Assembly (NCBI GenBank): GCA_015075325.1
Contig: JABTUP010000001.1
Span: 124,001 to 188,000, forward strand
Direction of reading: 5' to 3'
DNA: 64,000 bases
Origin: Flavobacteriales bacterium
GTDB lineage: Bacteria > Bacteroidota > Bacteroidia > Flavobacteriales_E > Vicingaceae
Each line of letters starts with the position of its first letter. The stretch's first letter is position 1. This document shows, piece after piece, positions 54,598 to 63,563 of the stretch. The notes beneath the pieces are model-generated. The model worked only from the letters and a program-made list of their open reading frames with translations. It did no database searches and was not told the origin of the DNA. The position numbers and the translations under genes are program-made.

Positions 54598-54687
54598 GGA
54601 GGAATGGGTGAGTGGCTGAAACCACCAGTTTGCTAAACTGACGTACGGGAAACTGTACCGCGGGTTCGAATCCCGCTTCCTCCGCCA
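54598..54687 (+). tRNA. tRNA-Ser (anticodon GCT)
   Basis: Acceptor GGAGGAA pairs with TTCCTCC; the anticodon arm CAGTT-TGCTAA-ACTG has GCT; the long variable arm TACGGGAAACTGTA is typical of tRNA-Ser; the T-arm is CGGG-TTCGAAT-CCCG, and CCA is encoded at the 3' end. The family seen is Ser by its variable arm and anticodon. Confidence 0.96.
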
Positions 54688-54690
54688 GTA

Positions 54691-54720
54691 AAAAAAGCTA
54701 CGTTATACGTGGCTTTTTTT
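54691..54720 (+). terminator. Terminator of tRNA-Ser
   Basis: AAAAAAGC and GCTTTTTTT arms with TACG/CGTG-type inner pairing, ending in a T tract, 3 nt after the tRNA. Confidence 0.75.
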
Positions 54721-54789
54721 ATTGCTAATAATTTAACACTGCTTGTATATTTCCATTCAACAATTTATAAATCATTCTTTTTAAGTTTA

Positions 54790-55809
54790 ACGTGAGTTCG
54801 ATATAAGATTAACCGATTCTTTGAAGTTTATCAATATTAATGTTTGGTTTAGTAGGATAAAAAGAATAAGCAATAAGACCTGATATCAGATTGATTATGA
54901 AGTTGTTAAAACTTCTGTGTCTAGTGTGTTCAATTTGGCACTGGTTCTTTAAGATGTCATTAACACTTTCAACAACAGCTCTTTTTCTTAACAATATTTT
55001 ATCGTAAATATTCATTAAAGCGTTTTTCATATTCTTTTTTATCTTGGTAACAAGATGGATTCCATCCACAAAAAGTTGTTCGAATAAATCCTGTCCCAAA
55101 TATCCTCTGTCGGCAAATATTTTTCCAAAAACTTTATTGTGAAATGCTTTATCTTTCAATGGCTGCCTATCATCCACATTGCCTTTTGTGATTAAAAAAT
55201 CAATTATTTCACCTCGTTCATTAATGATAATGTGAAGTTTAAAACCAAAGAACCATCCCATTGAACCCTTACCTTTTTCTGCAATATTTTTAAATACTTT
55301 GTTTTGATGTTCTCTTTTTGGATGACATACTTTAATCAACGTAGAATCCATAAAAGAAATACCTGAACACTTACCTAAACAACGCATTTGAAGAAACAGA
55401 ACCATCGGTACAATAGCTTTTTGCTGTAGTTCTACAAACCGATTGTAGGAAACTGTTTCTGGAAACTCGCTTTTCATGTATTTGCATACATGATTGATGT
55501 AGAAGTGTTTTAGACAACGGTAGCCTTTTAAATGAAACAGAAGCATAATTGTTATTATCTCACTTTGAGACATTCGACACTTTTTGTTACGTTTTTTTGT
55601 TGATGAACCTTCTTCTATTGAATGTTCATCTATGGTTTTGTTTAATTCTTTACAAAAATCGTCTATTAAACAGAAAATTTCAATAACTTTATCTTTGGAT
55701 TCCATAAGCAGAATTATTAGTTATATATTTGATTTTGAACCAGTTAAATATACTAATCTTTCTGCTTATTTTCTATTTTTTTTCTCATTTTTTTATATCG
55801 AACTCACGT
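54790..55809 (-). mobile_element. Insertion sequence of the IS982 family, 1020 bp
   Basis: A complete element. Its terminal inverted repeats are ACGTGAGTTCGATATAA (17 bp): 54790-54806 on the left and the reverse complement ending at 55809 on the right. An 8-bp target duplication, TAAGTTTA, flanks it (54782-54789 and 55810-55817). One gene covers most of it. The AC-start ends, the length and the duplication fit IS982. The insertion is recent, since ends and duplication are intact. It sits between tRNA-Ser and the nqrF 3' end. Confidence 0.92.
54809..55705 (-). CDS. IS982-family transposase
   Basis: A 298-residue DDE transposase. SQSEIITIMLLFHLKGYRCL and YNRFVELQQKAIVPMVLFLQ are typical of the family. 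The catalytic triad is visible: Asp in FMDSTLIKV, Asp in FADRGYLGQD and Glu in KRAVVESVNDILK. It is full length and uninterrupted, so the element could be active. Confidence 0.92.
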   Translation of the reverse strand: MESKDKVIEIFCLIDDFCKELNKTIDEHSIEEGSSTKKRNKKCRMSQSEIITIMLLFHLKGYRCLKHFYINHVCKYMKSEFPETVSYNRFVELQQKAIVPMVLFLQMRCLGKCSGISFMDSTLIKVCHPKREHQNKVFKNIAEKGKGSMGWFFGFKLHIIINERGEIIDFLITKGNVDDRQPLKDKAFHNKVFGKIFADRGYLGQDLFEQLFVDGIHLVTKIKKNMKNALMNIYDKILLRKRAVVESVNDILKNQCQIEHTRHRSFNNFIINLISGLIAYSFYPTKPNINIDKLQRIG

Positions 55810-55863
55810 TAAGTTTAAGGTAAAATATTGAGCAAGGTATAAATTTAGTAACAGCGAATAAAT

Positions 55864-55893
55864 AAAAAAGCTCAACAGTTGTTGAGCTTTTTT
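55864..55893. terminator. Terminator downstream of nqrF
   Basis: Arms AAAAAAGCTCAAC and GTTGAGCTTTTTT around an AGTT centre. It ends the nqr operon on the minus strand. Confidence 0.85.
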
Positions 55894-55912
55894 ATTTATC
55901 TTCTGATTTGGA

Positions 55913-57208
55913 TTATCCACCAAAATCATCAAAACGCACATTTTCTTTTGGAACACCCCATTCGTCGCACATTTTAACAACTGCGTTGTTCATCATTGGC
56001 GGTCCACAGAAATAAAATTCAATATCTTCAGGAGATTCATGTTTACTTAAATATTGATCAATAACTACTTGGTGAACAAATCCAACAAATCCATCACCTT
56101 CATCCTGCATATCTTTCATCACCTTCCAGTTGTCCGATTCTAATGGTTCAGATAATACTAAGTAAAATTTAAAGTTTGGAAAGTCTTTTTCTAAATCCCT
56201 AAAATAATGGATATAGAACAATTCTCCTTTAGAACGACCACCATACCAATAAGTAACTTTACGACCTGTTTTTAAGGTTTTAAATAATTCGTATAAGTGA
56301 GAACGCATAGGAGCCATTCCAGCACCACCACCTATGTAAAGCATCTCTGCATCAGATTCGTTAATAAAGAACTCACCATAGGGTCCTGAAATTTTAGCTT
56401 TATCACCCACTTTTAAATTAAAGATGTATGAAGAAGCAACTCCAGGATTTACATCCATCCAACCGTTTTTAGCTCTATCCCATGGTGGAGTAGCCACACG
56501 TACATTTAACATAATTCGTCTTCCTTCAGCAGGATAAGAAGCCATTGAATAAGCTCTAACCACTTCTTCATCGTTTTTCATCACTAAAGGCCATAGGTTA
56601 AATTTATCCCAATCTTTTCTAAATTTATCTGGTTCACCCGGATGGTCTTGAGGATGAGCTGTAATATCCATTTCAGAATACTTAACTGTACAAGCTGGTA
56701 TTTTAATTTGAATATATCCACCTGCTTTATAGTTCATATCTTCTGGAATCTCCACTATAAATTCTTTAATAAAAGTTGCAACGTTGTAATTAGAAACAAC
56801 AGTAGCTTCCCATTCTTTAATACCCAATATTTCATCATGAATATGAATATCCATGTCTTCTTTCACTTTTACTTGACAGCCTAGACGATAGTTTTCTGCA
56901 ATCTCTTTTCTAGAAAAGTTAGGAATTTCTGTTGGAAGTATGCTTCCACCACCGCTATTAACTTGGCAAACACATTGCAAGCAAGTGCCACCACCACCAC
57001 ATGCTGATGGTAAAAATATTCCAGAATTTCCAAGGGTTGAAAGTAAAGTACCTCCACCATCTACTTCAATTACTTTATCGTGATTTATAGTAATTTTAAT
57101 TTTGCCCGATGGCATTAATTTCGCTTTGGCAAAAAGTAAAACACTTACTAATGCTAATACAACAATTAAAAAAACTACAATGGTTATAATTATTACACTT
57201 GTATCCAT
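55913..57208 (-). CDS. nqrF: Na+-translocating NADH:quinone reductase subunit F
   Basis: A 431-residue subunit that accepts electrons from NADH and passes them through FAD and a [2Fe-2S] cluster. One N-terminal membrane helix (IIITIVVFLIVVLALVSVLL) is followed by the ferredoxin domain with LPSACGGGGTCLQCVCQ and a later Cys (YRLGCQVKV). The flavin domain has VVRAYSMASYP and IGGGAGMAPMRSHLYE; the NADH part ends in EFYFCGPPMMNNAVV and VRFDDFGG. It is the last gene of the operon, 10 nt after nqrE. Confidence 0.97.
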   Translation of the reverse strand: MDTSVIIITIVVFLIVVLALVSVLLFAKAKLMPSGKIKITINHDKVIEVDGGGTLLSTLGNSGIFLPSACGGGGTCLQCVCQVNSGGGSILPTEIPNFSRKEIAENYRLGCQVKVKEDMDIHIHDEILGIKEWEATVVSNYNVATFIKEFIVEIPEDMNYKAGGYIQIKIPACTVKYSEMDITAHPQDHPGEPDKFRKDWDKFNLWPLVMKNDEEVVRAYSMASYPAEGRRIMLNVRVATPPWDRAKNGWMDVNPGVASSYIFNLKVGDKAKISGPYGEFFINESDAEMLYIGGGAGMAPMRSHLYELFKTLKTGRKVTYWYGGRSKGELFYIHYFRDLEKDFPNFKFYLVLSEPLESDNWKVMKDMQDEGDGFVGFVHQVVIDQYLSKHESPEDIEFYFCGPPMMNNAVVKMCDEWGVPKENVRFDDFGG

Positions 57209-57218
57209 ATATCAAATA

Positions 57219-57833
57219 TTAAAGTTCGAAACCTAAAAATCCTAAAAATGCCAATCCCATTAAACCTGTTAAAATAAAGGCCATCCCAACTCCTTTGAGT
57301 GGAGCAGGTATATGTGAATAACTTATTTTTTCTCTAATAGCAGCAATTAAAACAATAGCCAAAAACCAACCAAAACCAGAGCCTACTCCATAAACAGTAG
57401 CTTCACCTACATTAGAAAATTGTTTTTGTTGCATAAATAATGATGCACCTAAAATTGCACAGTTAACTGCAATAAGAGGTAAAAAAATACCTAAAGCTCC
57501 ATACAAAGCTGGAGAGAATTTTTCTACTAGCATTTCTACTAATTGTACTATAGATGCAATTACAGCAATAAACATAATAAAACTCAAGAAACTCAAATCT
57601 ACATCAGCATATTCGCTTCCTAACCAAGTTAAAGCACCTTCTTTTAATACATAGGTTTCCAATAAAAAATTTACTGGAACAGTAACCAACAATACAAATA
57701 TTACTGCTGCACCAAGACCTACGGCTGTTTTAACAGATTTTGATACTGCTAAGTATGAACACATTCCTAAAAAGAACGTGAAAATCATGTTTTCTATGAA
57801 AGCACTTTTTATAAATAAACTAACTAATTCCAT
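57219..57833 (-). CDS. nqrE: Na+-translocating NADH:quinone reductase subunit E
   Basis: A 204-residue membrane subunit of the sodium pump with six hydrophobic segments. It starts [20 protein letters not shown] and has the conserved [40 protein letters not shown] and [16 protein letters not shown] blocks. NqrD and NqrE are homologous and form the membrane core that carries an iron centre between them. It is 21 nt downstream of nqrD. Confidence 0.96.
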   Translation of the reverse strand: MELVSLFIKSAFIENMIFTFFLGMCSYLAVSKSVKTAVGLGAAVIFVLLVTVPVNFLLETYVLKEGALTWLGSEYADVDLSFLSFIMFIAVIASIVQLVEMLVEKFSPALYGALGIFLPLIAVNCAILGASLFMQQKQFSNVGEATVYGVGSGFGWFLAIVLIAAIREKISYSHIPAPLKGVGMAFILTGLMGLAFLGFLGFEL

Positions 57834-57854
57834 TTTTTTTAGTTTTAAAACTTA

Positions 57855-58517
57855 TTATTCACCAATTAATTGAGGATTTCTTGATTTCTGAACCCAAATA
57901 TATATTGCTACAATAAACAATGATGATGGGGGCAACAACATTAAGCCATTATTCATATAACCTAACTCAAAAAATGCATCAGGAAGTAATTCTAATTTTC
58001 CTAAACCAGGTATTGATAACGAACCCGAACCAAATAGCTCTTTAAAAAACGCTACAACAATTAAAACTAGACCATATCCTAAACCGTTTCCTAAACCATC
58101 TAAAGCTGATTCCCAAGGCTTGTTACCTAAAGCAAACGCCTCTAAACGTCCCATAATAATACAGTTAGTGATAATTAAACCAACAAAAACCGAAAGTGAT
58201 TTTGAGACATCATATACGTATGCTTTCAATATCTGGTCAACACAGATAACTAAAAATGCAACTACAACAAGTTCCACAATAATTCTAATTCTACTTGGAA
58301 TAATGTTTCTCATTAATGATATTACCACGTTGCCAAGAACTGTTACAGCAGTAACTGCAATAGACATGATAAGGGCATTGTCCATTTGAACTGTTACAGC
58401 TAATGCAGAACAGATTCCCAATACTTGAATAGTAACAGGGTTAATGGTATTTAATGGCTCTGTAATTAATTTTCTATTTTTCTTTGAAAATAGAGATTCT
58501 TTTTTTGCTTCGCTCAT
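57855..58517 (-). CDS. nqrD: Na+-translocating NADH:quinone reductase subunit D
   Basis: A 220-residue membrane subunit with about six helices. Conserved parts are NPVTIQVLGICSALAVTVQM, IVELVVVAFLVICVDQILKA, VFVGLIITNCIIMGRLEAFA and DGLGNGLGYGLVLIVVAFFK. The Cys residues in LGICSALAV and TNCIIMG correspond to those at the NqrD-NqrE iron site. It lies 28 nt downstream of nqrC. Confidence 0.96.
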   Translation of the reverse strand: MSEAKKESLFSKKNRKLITEPLNTINPVTIQVLGICSALAVTVQMDNALIMSIAVTAVTVLGNVVISLMRNIIPSRIRIIVELVVVAFLVICVDQILKAYVYDVSKSLSVFVGLIITNCIIMGRLEAFALGNKPWESALDGLGNGLGYGLVLIVVAFFKELFGSGSLSIPGLGKLELLPDAFFELGYMNNGLMLLPPSSLFIVAIYIWVQKSRNPQLIGE

Positions 58518-58545
58518 AATTTAGTTTATTAACGTTTTGCGATTG

Positions 58546-59445
58546 TTATTTTATAGAATCAGTTGTACTAACAAGCGTTGAATCTGTTGTTGTAGTATCA
58601 ATGATTACTTCTTCTTTTGTTTCATTTGCTGAAAATTCAGGGTGTCCTTTAAAAAAATTGTAGTAAACTACTAAATTTCTTTTTAACATTTCCTGAACAC
58701 CAACACCAGTAAATGTTGCTCCACTAATACCATCAACTTGGTGTTCGTTTAATACAGCTCCTGGTTTTAAAACATCAACTGATGTAAATTCATTATCGTT
58801 AGCTATAAACTTTCCGATGTATTGATCCTGAAACCAATCTTCTTTAATCTTAGAACCTAAACCTGGTGTTTCACCTTTATGATCGAATACTGAACCATTA
58901 ATTGTTTTAAAATCTGATTTTATTGAAACATATCCCCAAATATCATCCCATAACCCTTTTCCACTAGCAGATAATATATAGTATTTTTCTCCTTTGTTTT
59001 CACACACAAATATTGGGAAATGAATGTCTTTCGATTTTTTTAATTCTTCAATCAATAAATCAGGATTTCCTTTTGTCTTATTCATTATTGGTTTAATGAA
59101 TTTTGAGTATTCTTTTCTTAAATCAATATTAAATGCATCTAATTTATCTTTAGAATCAATTGGGTCATTAACTGATTTGTCACTTAGAATTTCACCATTG
59201 TAATTAATCGTTAATCTTCTTGTAATATAAGTATTAAAAACTTTACCTGCTTCGTCTCTTGAAATTCCATCAGTTTCTGAAATACCAATAGCTTGTAAGA
59301 TATTTTGCATTTTCTCATTATCAACATTAGCTTGTTGAACAGGTTTTAAACTCATTGAAACAAAAGCCAATAAGCCTCCAACTATCACTACCATTATAAT
59401 AGCAAAAGTTATTGTATATCCATTACTTTCTCTGTTAATAGCCAT
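58546..59445 (-). CDS. nqrC: Na+-translocating NADH:quinone reductase subunit C
   Basis: A 299-residue subunit with one N-terminal membrane helix (FAIIMVVIVGGLLAFVSMSL) and a periplasmic FMN domain. The covalent FMN site is VDGISGATFTGVGVQ, where the Thr in SGAT carries FMN. GETPGLGSKIKEDWFQDQYI is also conserved. After about residue 275 a Thr/Asp/Ser-rich tail (DTTTTDSTLVSTTDSIK) extends beyond the usual end. It overlaps closely with nqrB (2-nt gap). Confidence 0.96.
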   Translation of the reverse strand: MAINRESNGYTITFAIIMVVIVGGLLAFVSMSLKPVQQANVDNEKMQNILQAIGISETDGISRDEAGKVFNTYITRRLTINYNGEILSDKSVNDPIDSKDKLDAFNIDLRKEYSKFIKPIMNKTKGNPDLLIEELKKSKDIHFPIFVCENKGEKYYILSASGKGLWDDIWGYVSIKSDFKTINGSVFDHKGETPGLGSKIKEDWFQDQYIGKFIANDNEFTSVDVLKPGAVLNEHQVDGISGATFTGVGVQEMLKRNLVVYYNFFKGHPEFSANETKEEVIIDTTTTDSTLVSTTDSIK

Positions 59446-59447
59446 AA

Positions 59448-60614
59448 TTATGCAGTTTTAACTCTTTTTAATCTTTTCTTAATATTTGCAGATACCACCA
59501 TGTTGTCAATTAATGGTGCAAACACATTACCTAAAAGTATTGCCAACATTACACCTTCTGGATATGCTGGATTAGCAACTCTTATTAAAATTGCCATCAT
59601 ACCAATGAATAAACCGTAGATAATTTTACCAGTATTTGTTTGTGATGCTGTAACAGGATCCGTAGCCATAAAAACAGCACCAAAAGCAAAACCTCCTAAT
59701 AACAAATGATGTAAAGCTGGAACTTGAGAATATACTGAAGTTCCAAAACTATTAAACATTAATCCAGTTAAAAAACCACCCACACACATCGATAACATTA
59801 TTCTTAAACTTCCAATTCCTGTAACAATCAAAATTAACGCTCCTAATCCTATTGCAATTACTGAGGTTTCACCAATTGAACCTGGTATAAATCCAATAAT
59901 CGAATCCATTATACTAGGTATGGCATTAACTCCTCCTTCTACTGCATTGCCAAGTGGTGTTGCTCCTGAGAAACCATCAACAGCTTTGCCATCACCTAAA
60001 CTAATCCAAACTTGGTCGCCCGACATTTTGGTTGGATATGCAAAGAATAAAAATGCTCGTGCTACTAAAGCTACGTTTACTACATTCATACCTGTTCCAC
60101 CAAACACCTCTTTACCTATTACAACAGCAAAAGCAGTAGCAACAGCAACCATCCACAGCGGAACATCTACAGGCATAATCAAAGGGATAAGCATACCCGA
60201 AACTAAAAATCCTTCTTGAATTGGGTGACGATTGATTGCTGCAAAAACAAATTCAATTCCTAATCCAACTGCATAAGAAACTATAACAATTGGCAACACT
60301 TGAATTGCTCCATAAATAAACTTGTCCCAAAACATCGAACAAACATTATCACCTAAAGCAACTTCGCCAATTGCTAAAAAGTGTTGATGTCCAACATTAT
60401 AAATACCAAACAATAGAGATGGTATTAATGCCATTACAACCATTGACATGGTTCTTTTCAAATCTATTCCATCTCTAATATGAACGCCATTATGGTTGGT
60501 ATGACCTGGCACAAATAGAAACGTATACATACCGTCCCAAACCGCATGAGCCAAAGGAAATTTTCCGTCGGCTTTCGGTTTTATTTTTTGCATAAAATTG
60601 TCTAATGCTTTCAT
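59448..60614 (-). CDS. nqrB: Na+-translocating NADH:quinone reductase subunit B
   Basis: A 388-residue membrane subunit with about ten helices. GVHIRDGIDLKRTMSMVVMA is the typical N-terminal block. DGFSGATPLGNAVEG contains the Thr that binds FMN covalently. ATDPVTASQTNTGKIIYGLF and RVANPAYPEGVMLAILLGN are further family blocks. NqrB also carries riboflavin and the quinone site. A 73-nt gap with short degenerate repeats separates it from nqrA. Confidence 0.97.
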   Translation of the reverse strand: MKALDNFMQKIKPKADGKFPLAHAVWDGMYTFLFVPGHTNHNGVHIRDGIDLKRTMSMVVMALIPSLLFGIYNVGHQHFLAIGEVALGDNVCSMFWDKFIYGAIQVLPIVIVSYAVGLGIEFVFAAINRHPIQEGFLVSGMLIPLIMPVDVPLWMVAVATAFAVVIGKEVFGGTGMNVVNVALVARAFLFFAYPTKMSGDQVWISLGDGKAVDGFSGATPLGNAVEGGVNAIPSIMDSIIGFIPGSIGETSVIAIGLGALILIVTGIGSLRIMLSMCVGGFLTGLMFNSFGTSVYSQVPALHHLLLGGFAFGAVFMATDPVTASQTNTGKIIYGLFIGMMAILIRVANPAYPEGVMLAILLGNVFAPLIDNMVVSANIKKRLKRVKTA

Positions 60615-60687
60615 TATTTTTTTGTTTCTTGTTGATAGTTATTATGTTTCTTGTTTTTGTTGACTGAAAACTTTGAACTGTCAACTA

Positions 60688-62037
60688 TTAACTACATTCT
60701 TTTTTAACTAAATTTAATGCTTCTCTTACTATTTTTTGAGTTTCAATTTTTGAAGTACAAGCATATTCGCATAAAGCAAAGTCTTCTGGTGCAACTTCAT
60801 AAATACCCAACTGCTCCATTTTATCAATATCTTCGGTAATCATAGCTTTTACTAAATAAACTGGATAAATATCCATTGGGAAAACTTTCTCGTATTCACC
60901 AGTAACTACAAAAGCTCGTTCTTCACCATTCATATTGGTGTTTAAATCATATTCTTTATTTGGATTTAACCATGAAAAAAATGTTCTTGACAAACTAAAT
61001 TTATCGAAACCTGGAGCTACCCAACCAAAAAATTGATTGTTTCCTCCTTCTGGAATTACAGATAGTTGATAATCATAAAAACCTAAATGTCCGTTTTCAG
61101 TGATTTGTTTTCCTGTTAATGGATTTCCACTGATGAATCGACCACCTTCCTCAACATTTCCTTTAACAATATCAGAAATATTTGCTCCTAATATTGTTCT
61201 TACGTATTTTGGAGATTTTACTTTTGACCCAGCAAATGCGATGGTTCTTGATGCATCAAATTTTCCTTCTTTAAATAATTTTCCGATGGTTAATACGTCT
61301 AATGAACGTAAAACCCACACCACTTCACCTTTGTTTACAGGACATAAATGATGTGCTTGAATACCTACATTTCCTGCAGGATGTGGACCAACTACTTTAT
61401 TTATTTGAACATTTTTAGCATTTGCATAAGCTTCATCAGCATTATCATTGCCATTAATGTTTAAATGTACTTTTCCGTCGGTTAATTTTGCTAAAGCATT
61501 TAAACCCATTTGAAAAATATCTCCTTGACCATGAACAATAAAGCCATAATCTGGAGCTAATGGTGCAGTATCTAATGCTGAAATAATAATTGCCTTTGGT
61601 TTGTCATTAGGATTTGCAATAACGTCGTATGGTCTTTGACGAACCAATGGCCAAACACCACTTTTTAACAAATTATCTAAGATTTCCTCTCTTGACAAAG
61701 TAGATGGATCTGCTTGTTTAAACGATTCGTAAGCATTTTGCCCATCGGCTTTAACCTTTACCTCAACAATTCTACGTTTTTCAGCTCGGTTAATTTCAAC
61801 TACTTCACCACTAATTGGAGAAGTAAACAAAATTTTCTCGTTTTCTTTATCAAAAAACAATGGAGAACCAGCTTTAACCTTATCGCCAACTTTTACCATA
61901 AGTTTAGGTATTAAAGTTGGAAAATCACTCGGTCTTAAAACTATTTCAGAAACATTTACAGGATTAGTGTACAACTTTTCGGCAACACCTTTAAGCTTGA
62001 TGTTAGCTCCTTTTCGAATTTTTATTTCTTTTGACAT
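60688..62037 (-). CDS. nqrA: Na+-translocating NADH:quinone reductase subunit A
   Basis: A 449-residue cytoplasmic subunit that helps bind ubiquinone or menaquinone. KEIKIRKGANIKLKGVAEK at the start, PLFFDKENEKILFTSPISGE, QRPYDVIANPNDKPKAIIIS and GPHPAGNVGIQAHHLCPVNK are family blocks. It has the biotinyl-lipoyl-like N-terminal fold of NqrA and RnfC. It is the first gene of the operon, with a promoter 27 nt upstream. Confidence 0.96.
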   Translation of the reverse strand: MSKEIKIRKGANIKLKGVAEKLYTNPVNVSEIVLRPSDFPTLIPKLMVKVGDKVKAGSPLFFDKENEKILFTSPISGEVVEINRAEKRRIVEVKVKADGQNAYESFKQADPSTLSREEILDNLLKSGVWPLVRQRPYDVIANPNDKPKAIIISALDTAPLAPDYGFIVHGQGDIFQMGLNALAKLTDGKVHLNINGNDNADEAYANAKNVQINKVVGPHPAGNVGIQAHHLCPVNKGEVVWVLRSLDVLTIGKLFKEGKFDASRTIAFAGSKVKSPKYVRTILGANISDIVKGNVEEGGRFISGNPLTGKQITENGHLGFYDYQLSVIPEGGNNQFFGWVAPGFDKFSLSRTFFSWLNPNKEYDLNTNMNGEERAFVVTGEYEKVFPMDIYPVYLVKAMITEDIDKMEQLGIYEVAPEDFALCEYACTSKIETQKIVREALNLVKKECS

Positions 62038-62063
62038 GTGTCAGTTTTTATAAAATCTGGGAA

Positions 62064-62093
62064 CAAAATTATAAAATAGAAATTGGTAAGCAA
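62064..62093 (-). promoter_or_regulatory. nqr operon promoter
   Basis: On the minus strand TTG (62091-62093) is followed about 19 nt later by TAATTTTG (62064-62071), an exact -7 match. It lies in the 145-nt divergent spacer shared with the T9SS plug gene, whose own -7-like box is TAATTTTA at 62155-62162. Confidence 0.6.
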
Positions 62094-62182
62094 CTTTTTT
62101 GGCATAATTTTAATAGAAATTATTCAAGACACAATAAACCATCGCTAAAAGTGCTAATTTTACAGATAAAAAATACCATAAA

Positions 62183-63541
62183 GTGCTAAAAAAATCAATC
62201 AATTTCCATTCGTTTTTCATGTGTTTTATAACATGTTTTTTTTGTTTAAAATCAACTTTTGCTTCTTCTTTTCAACAAACCACAAAAAGTGATAGCGTTA
62301 ACGATTATGTTGAATCAAATTACCTCCGCTTCGACGATTATACTTACCATAATAAAATAAAATCGGTACAGTTTTTTAATACAAAAAACGTCATGAGTTA
62401 TCCGATTATGAGTTTAGATGGAGGAGATAAACTTAAATTGATGTTTGACGATTTAGATATCGATTTAAAATACTACCACTACACCCTTATACATTGCAAT
62501 GCCAATTGGCAACCTTCCGACCTGGTTCAAAAACAATATTTAGCAGGAAATTTTGATGATGAAATTAGAAATTACAAGTATTCTATGAATAGTGGAATTC
62601 AGTACATTAATTACAGTGTTGAATTTCCAAATGAATTTATTACACCTCTGGTAAGTGGAAACTACATTTTAAAGGTTTACAATGGCTATAATAGTGATGA
62701 AGTGGTAATAACCCGTCGTTTTATGGTGGTAAACAACAAAGTAGAAATAAAACCTACTGTAAAAGAAGCCACTAACGTTACCGAGCGTTTTGCTCGACAA
62801 GAAGTTGATTTTACAGTGAATCATCAAAACACACCTATATTAAATCCTTACGATAACATTAAAGTGGTATTAATGCAAAATTACCGTTGGGACAATGCTA
62901 TTACGGGGTTAGTCCCAAGATACATTAATGGCTCATTGCTCGATTACAATTACGAAGAAGAAAATGTTTTTGACGGTACTAACGAATTTAGAAACTTCGA
63001 TATCAAATCATTAATATCACAAACCATTAACATTAAACAAATTCAATACAACGAAAAAGATAAATTGCTTCATGTTTACATCAACGATGATGAAAATAGG
63101 TCGTTTAAACGCTACCTCTCTATGCCCGATTTAAACGGAAATTACTTGATTAAAAAAGATGAAAGTTTAACTGATAGTGATATTGAAGCGACTTATGTAA
63201 AAGTTCATTTTTCGCTAAAACAATACCCTGCATTAAAAGAAGGCAACGTGTATGTTTTTGGAAAACTGACCGACTGGAAGTTTAAAGATGAATTTAAAAT
63301 GAAATACGACACGCTAAACAATGTTTACGAAGCCGATGTACTACTAAAACAAGGCTACTACAACTACATGTATTGCGTGGTAAAAGATGGTGCAAAAAAC
63401 AAAGGCGATTTAACCCAATACGAAGGCACTTATTTTGAAACCGAAAACGATTACACCATTTTGGTTTATTACCGAAACCCTGTTTTGTATTACGATGAAT
63501 TGATTGGAATACAAACGTTTAATTCGATTAGAAGAAATTAA
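62183..63541 (+). CDS. Type IX secretion system plug protein (DUF5103)
   Basis: A 452-residue protein starting at GTG (62183), which gives the signal sequence LKKSINFHSFFMCFITCFFC; the ATG at residue 13 is an alternative. DUF5103 blocks are visible: YPIMSLDGGDKLKLMFDDLD, YYHYTLIHCNANWQPSDLVQ, GNFDDEIRNYKYSMNSGIQY, YSVEFPNEFITPLVSGNYIL and VYVFGKLTDWKFKDEFKMKY. In the characterised T9SS, the plug closes the periplasmic side of the outer-membrane translocon when it is not exporting. The gene is read away from nqrA. Confidence 0.9.
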   Translation: MLKKSINFHSFFMCFITCFFCLKSTFASSFQQTTKSDSVNDYVESNYLRFDDYTYHNKIKSVQFFNTKNVMSYPIMSLDGGDKLKLMFDDLDIDLKYYHYTLIHCNANWQPSDLVQKQYLAGNFDDEIRNYKYSMNSGIQYINYSVEFPNEFITPLVSGNYILKVYNGYNSDEVVITRRFMVVNNKVEIKPTVKEATNVTERFARQEVDFTVNHQNTPILNPYDNIKVVLMQNYRWDNAITGLVPRYINGSLLDYNYEEENVFDGTNEFRNFDIKSLISQTINIKQIQYNEKDKLLHVYINDDENRSFKRYLSMPDLNGNYLIKKDESLTDSDIEATYVKVHFSLKQYPALKEGNVYVFGKLTDWKFKDEFKMKYDTLNNVYEADVLLKQGYYNYMYCVVKDGAKNKGDLTQYEGTYFETENDYTILVYYRNPVLYYDELIGIQTFNSIRRN

Positions 63542-63563
63542 AAAATTATAAAATAAAATTTCT

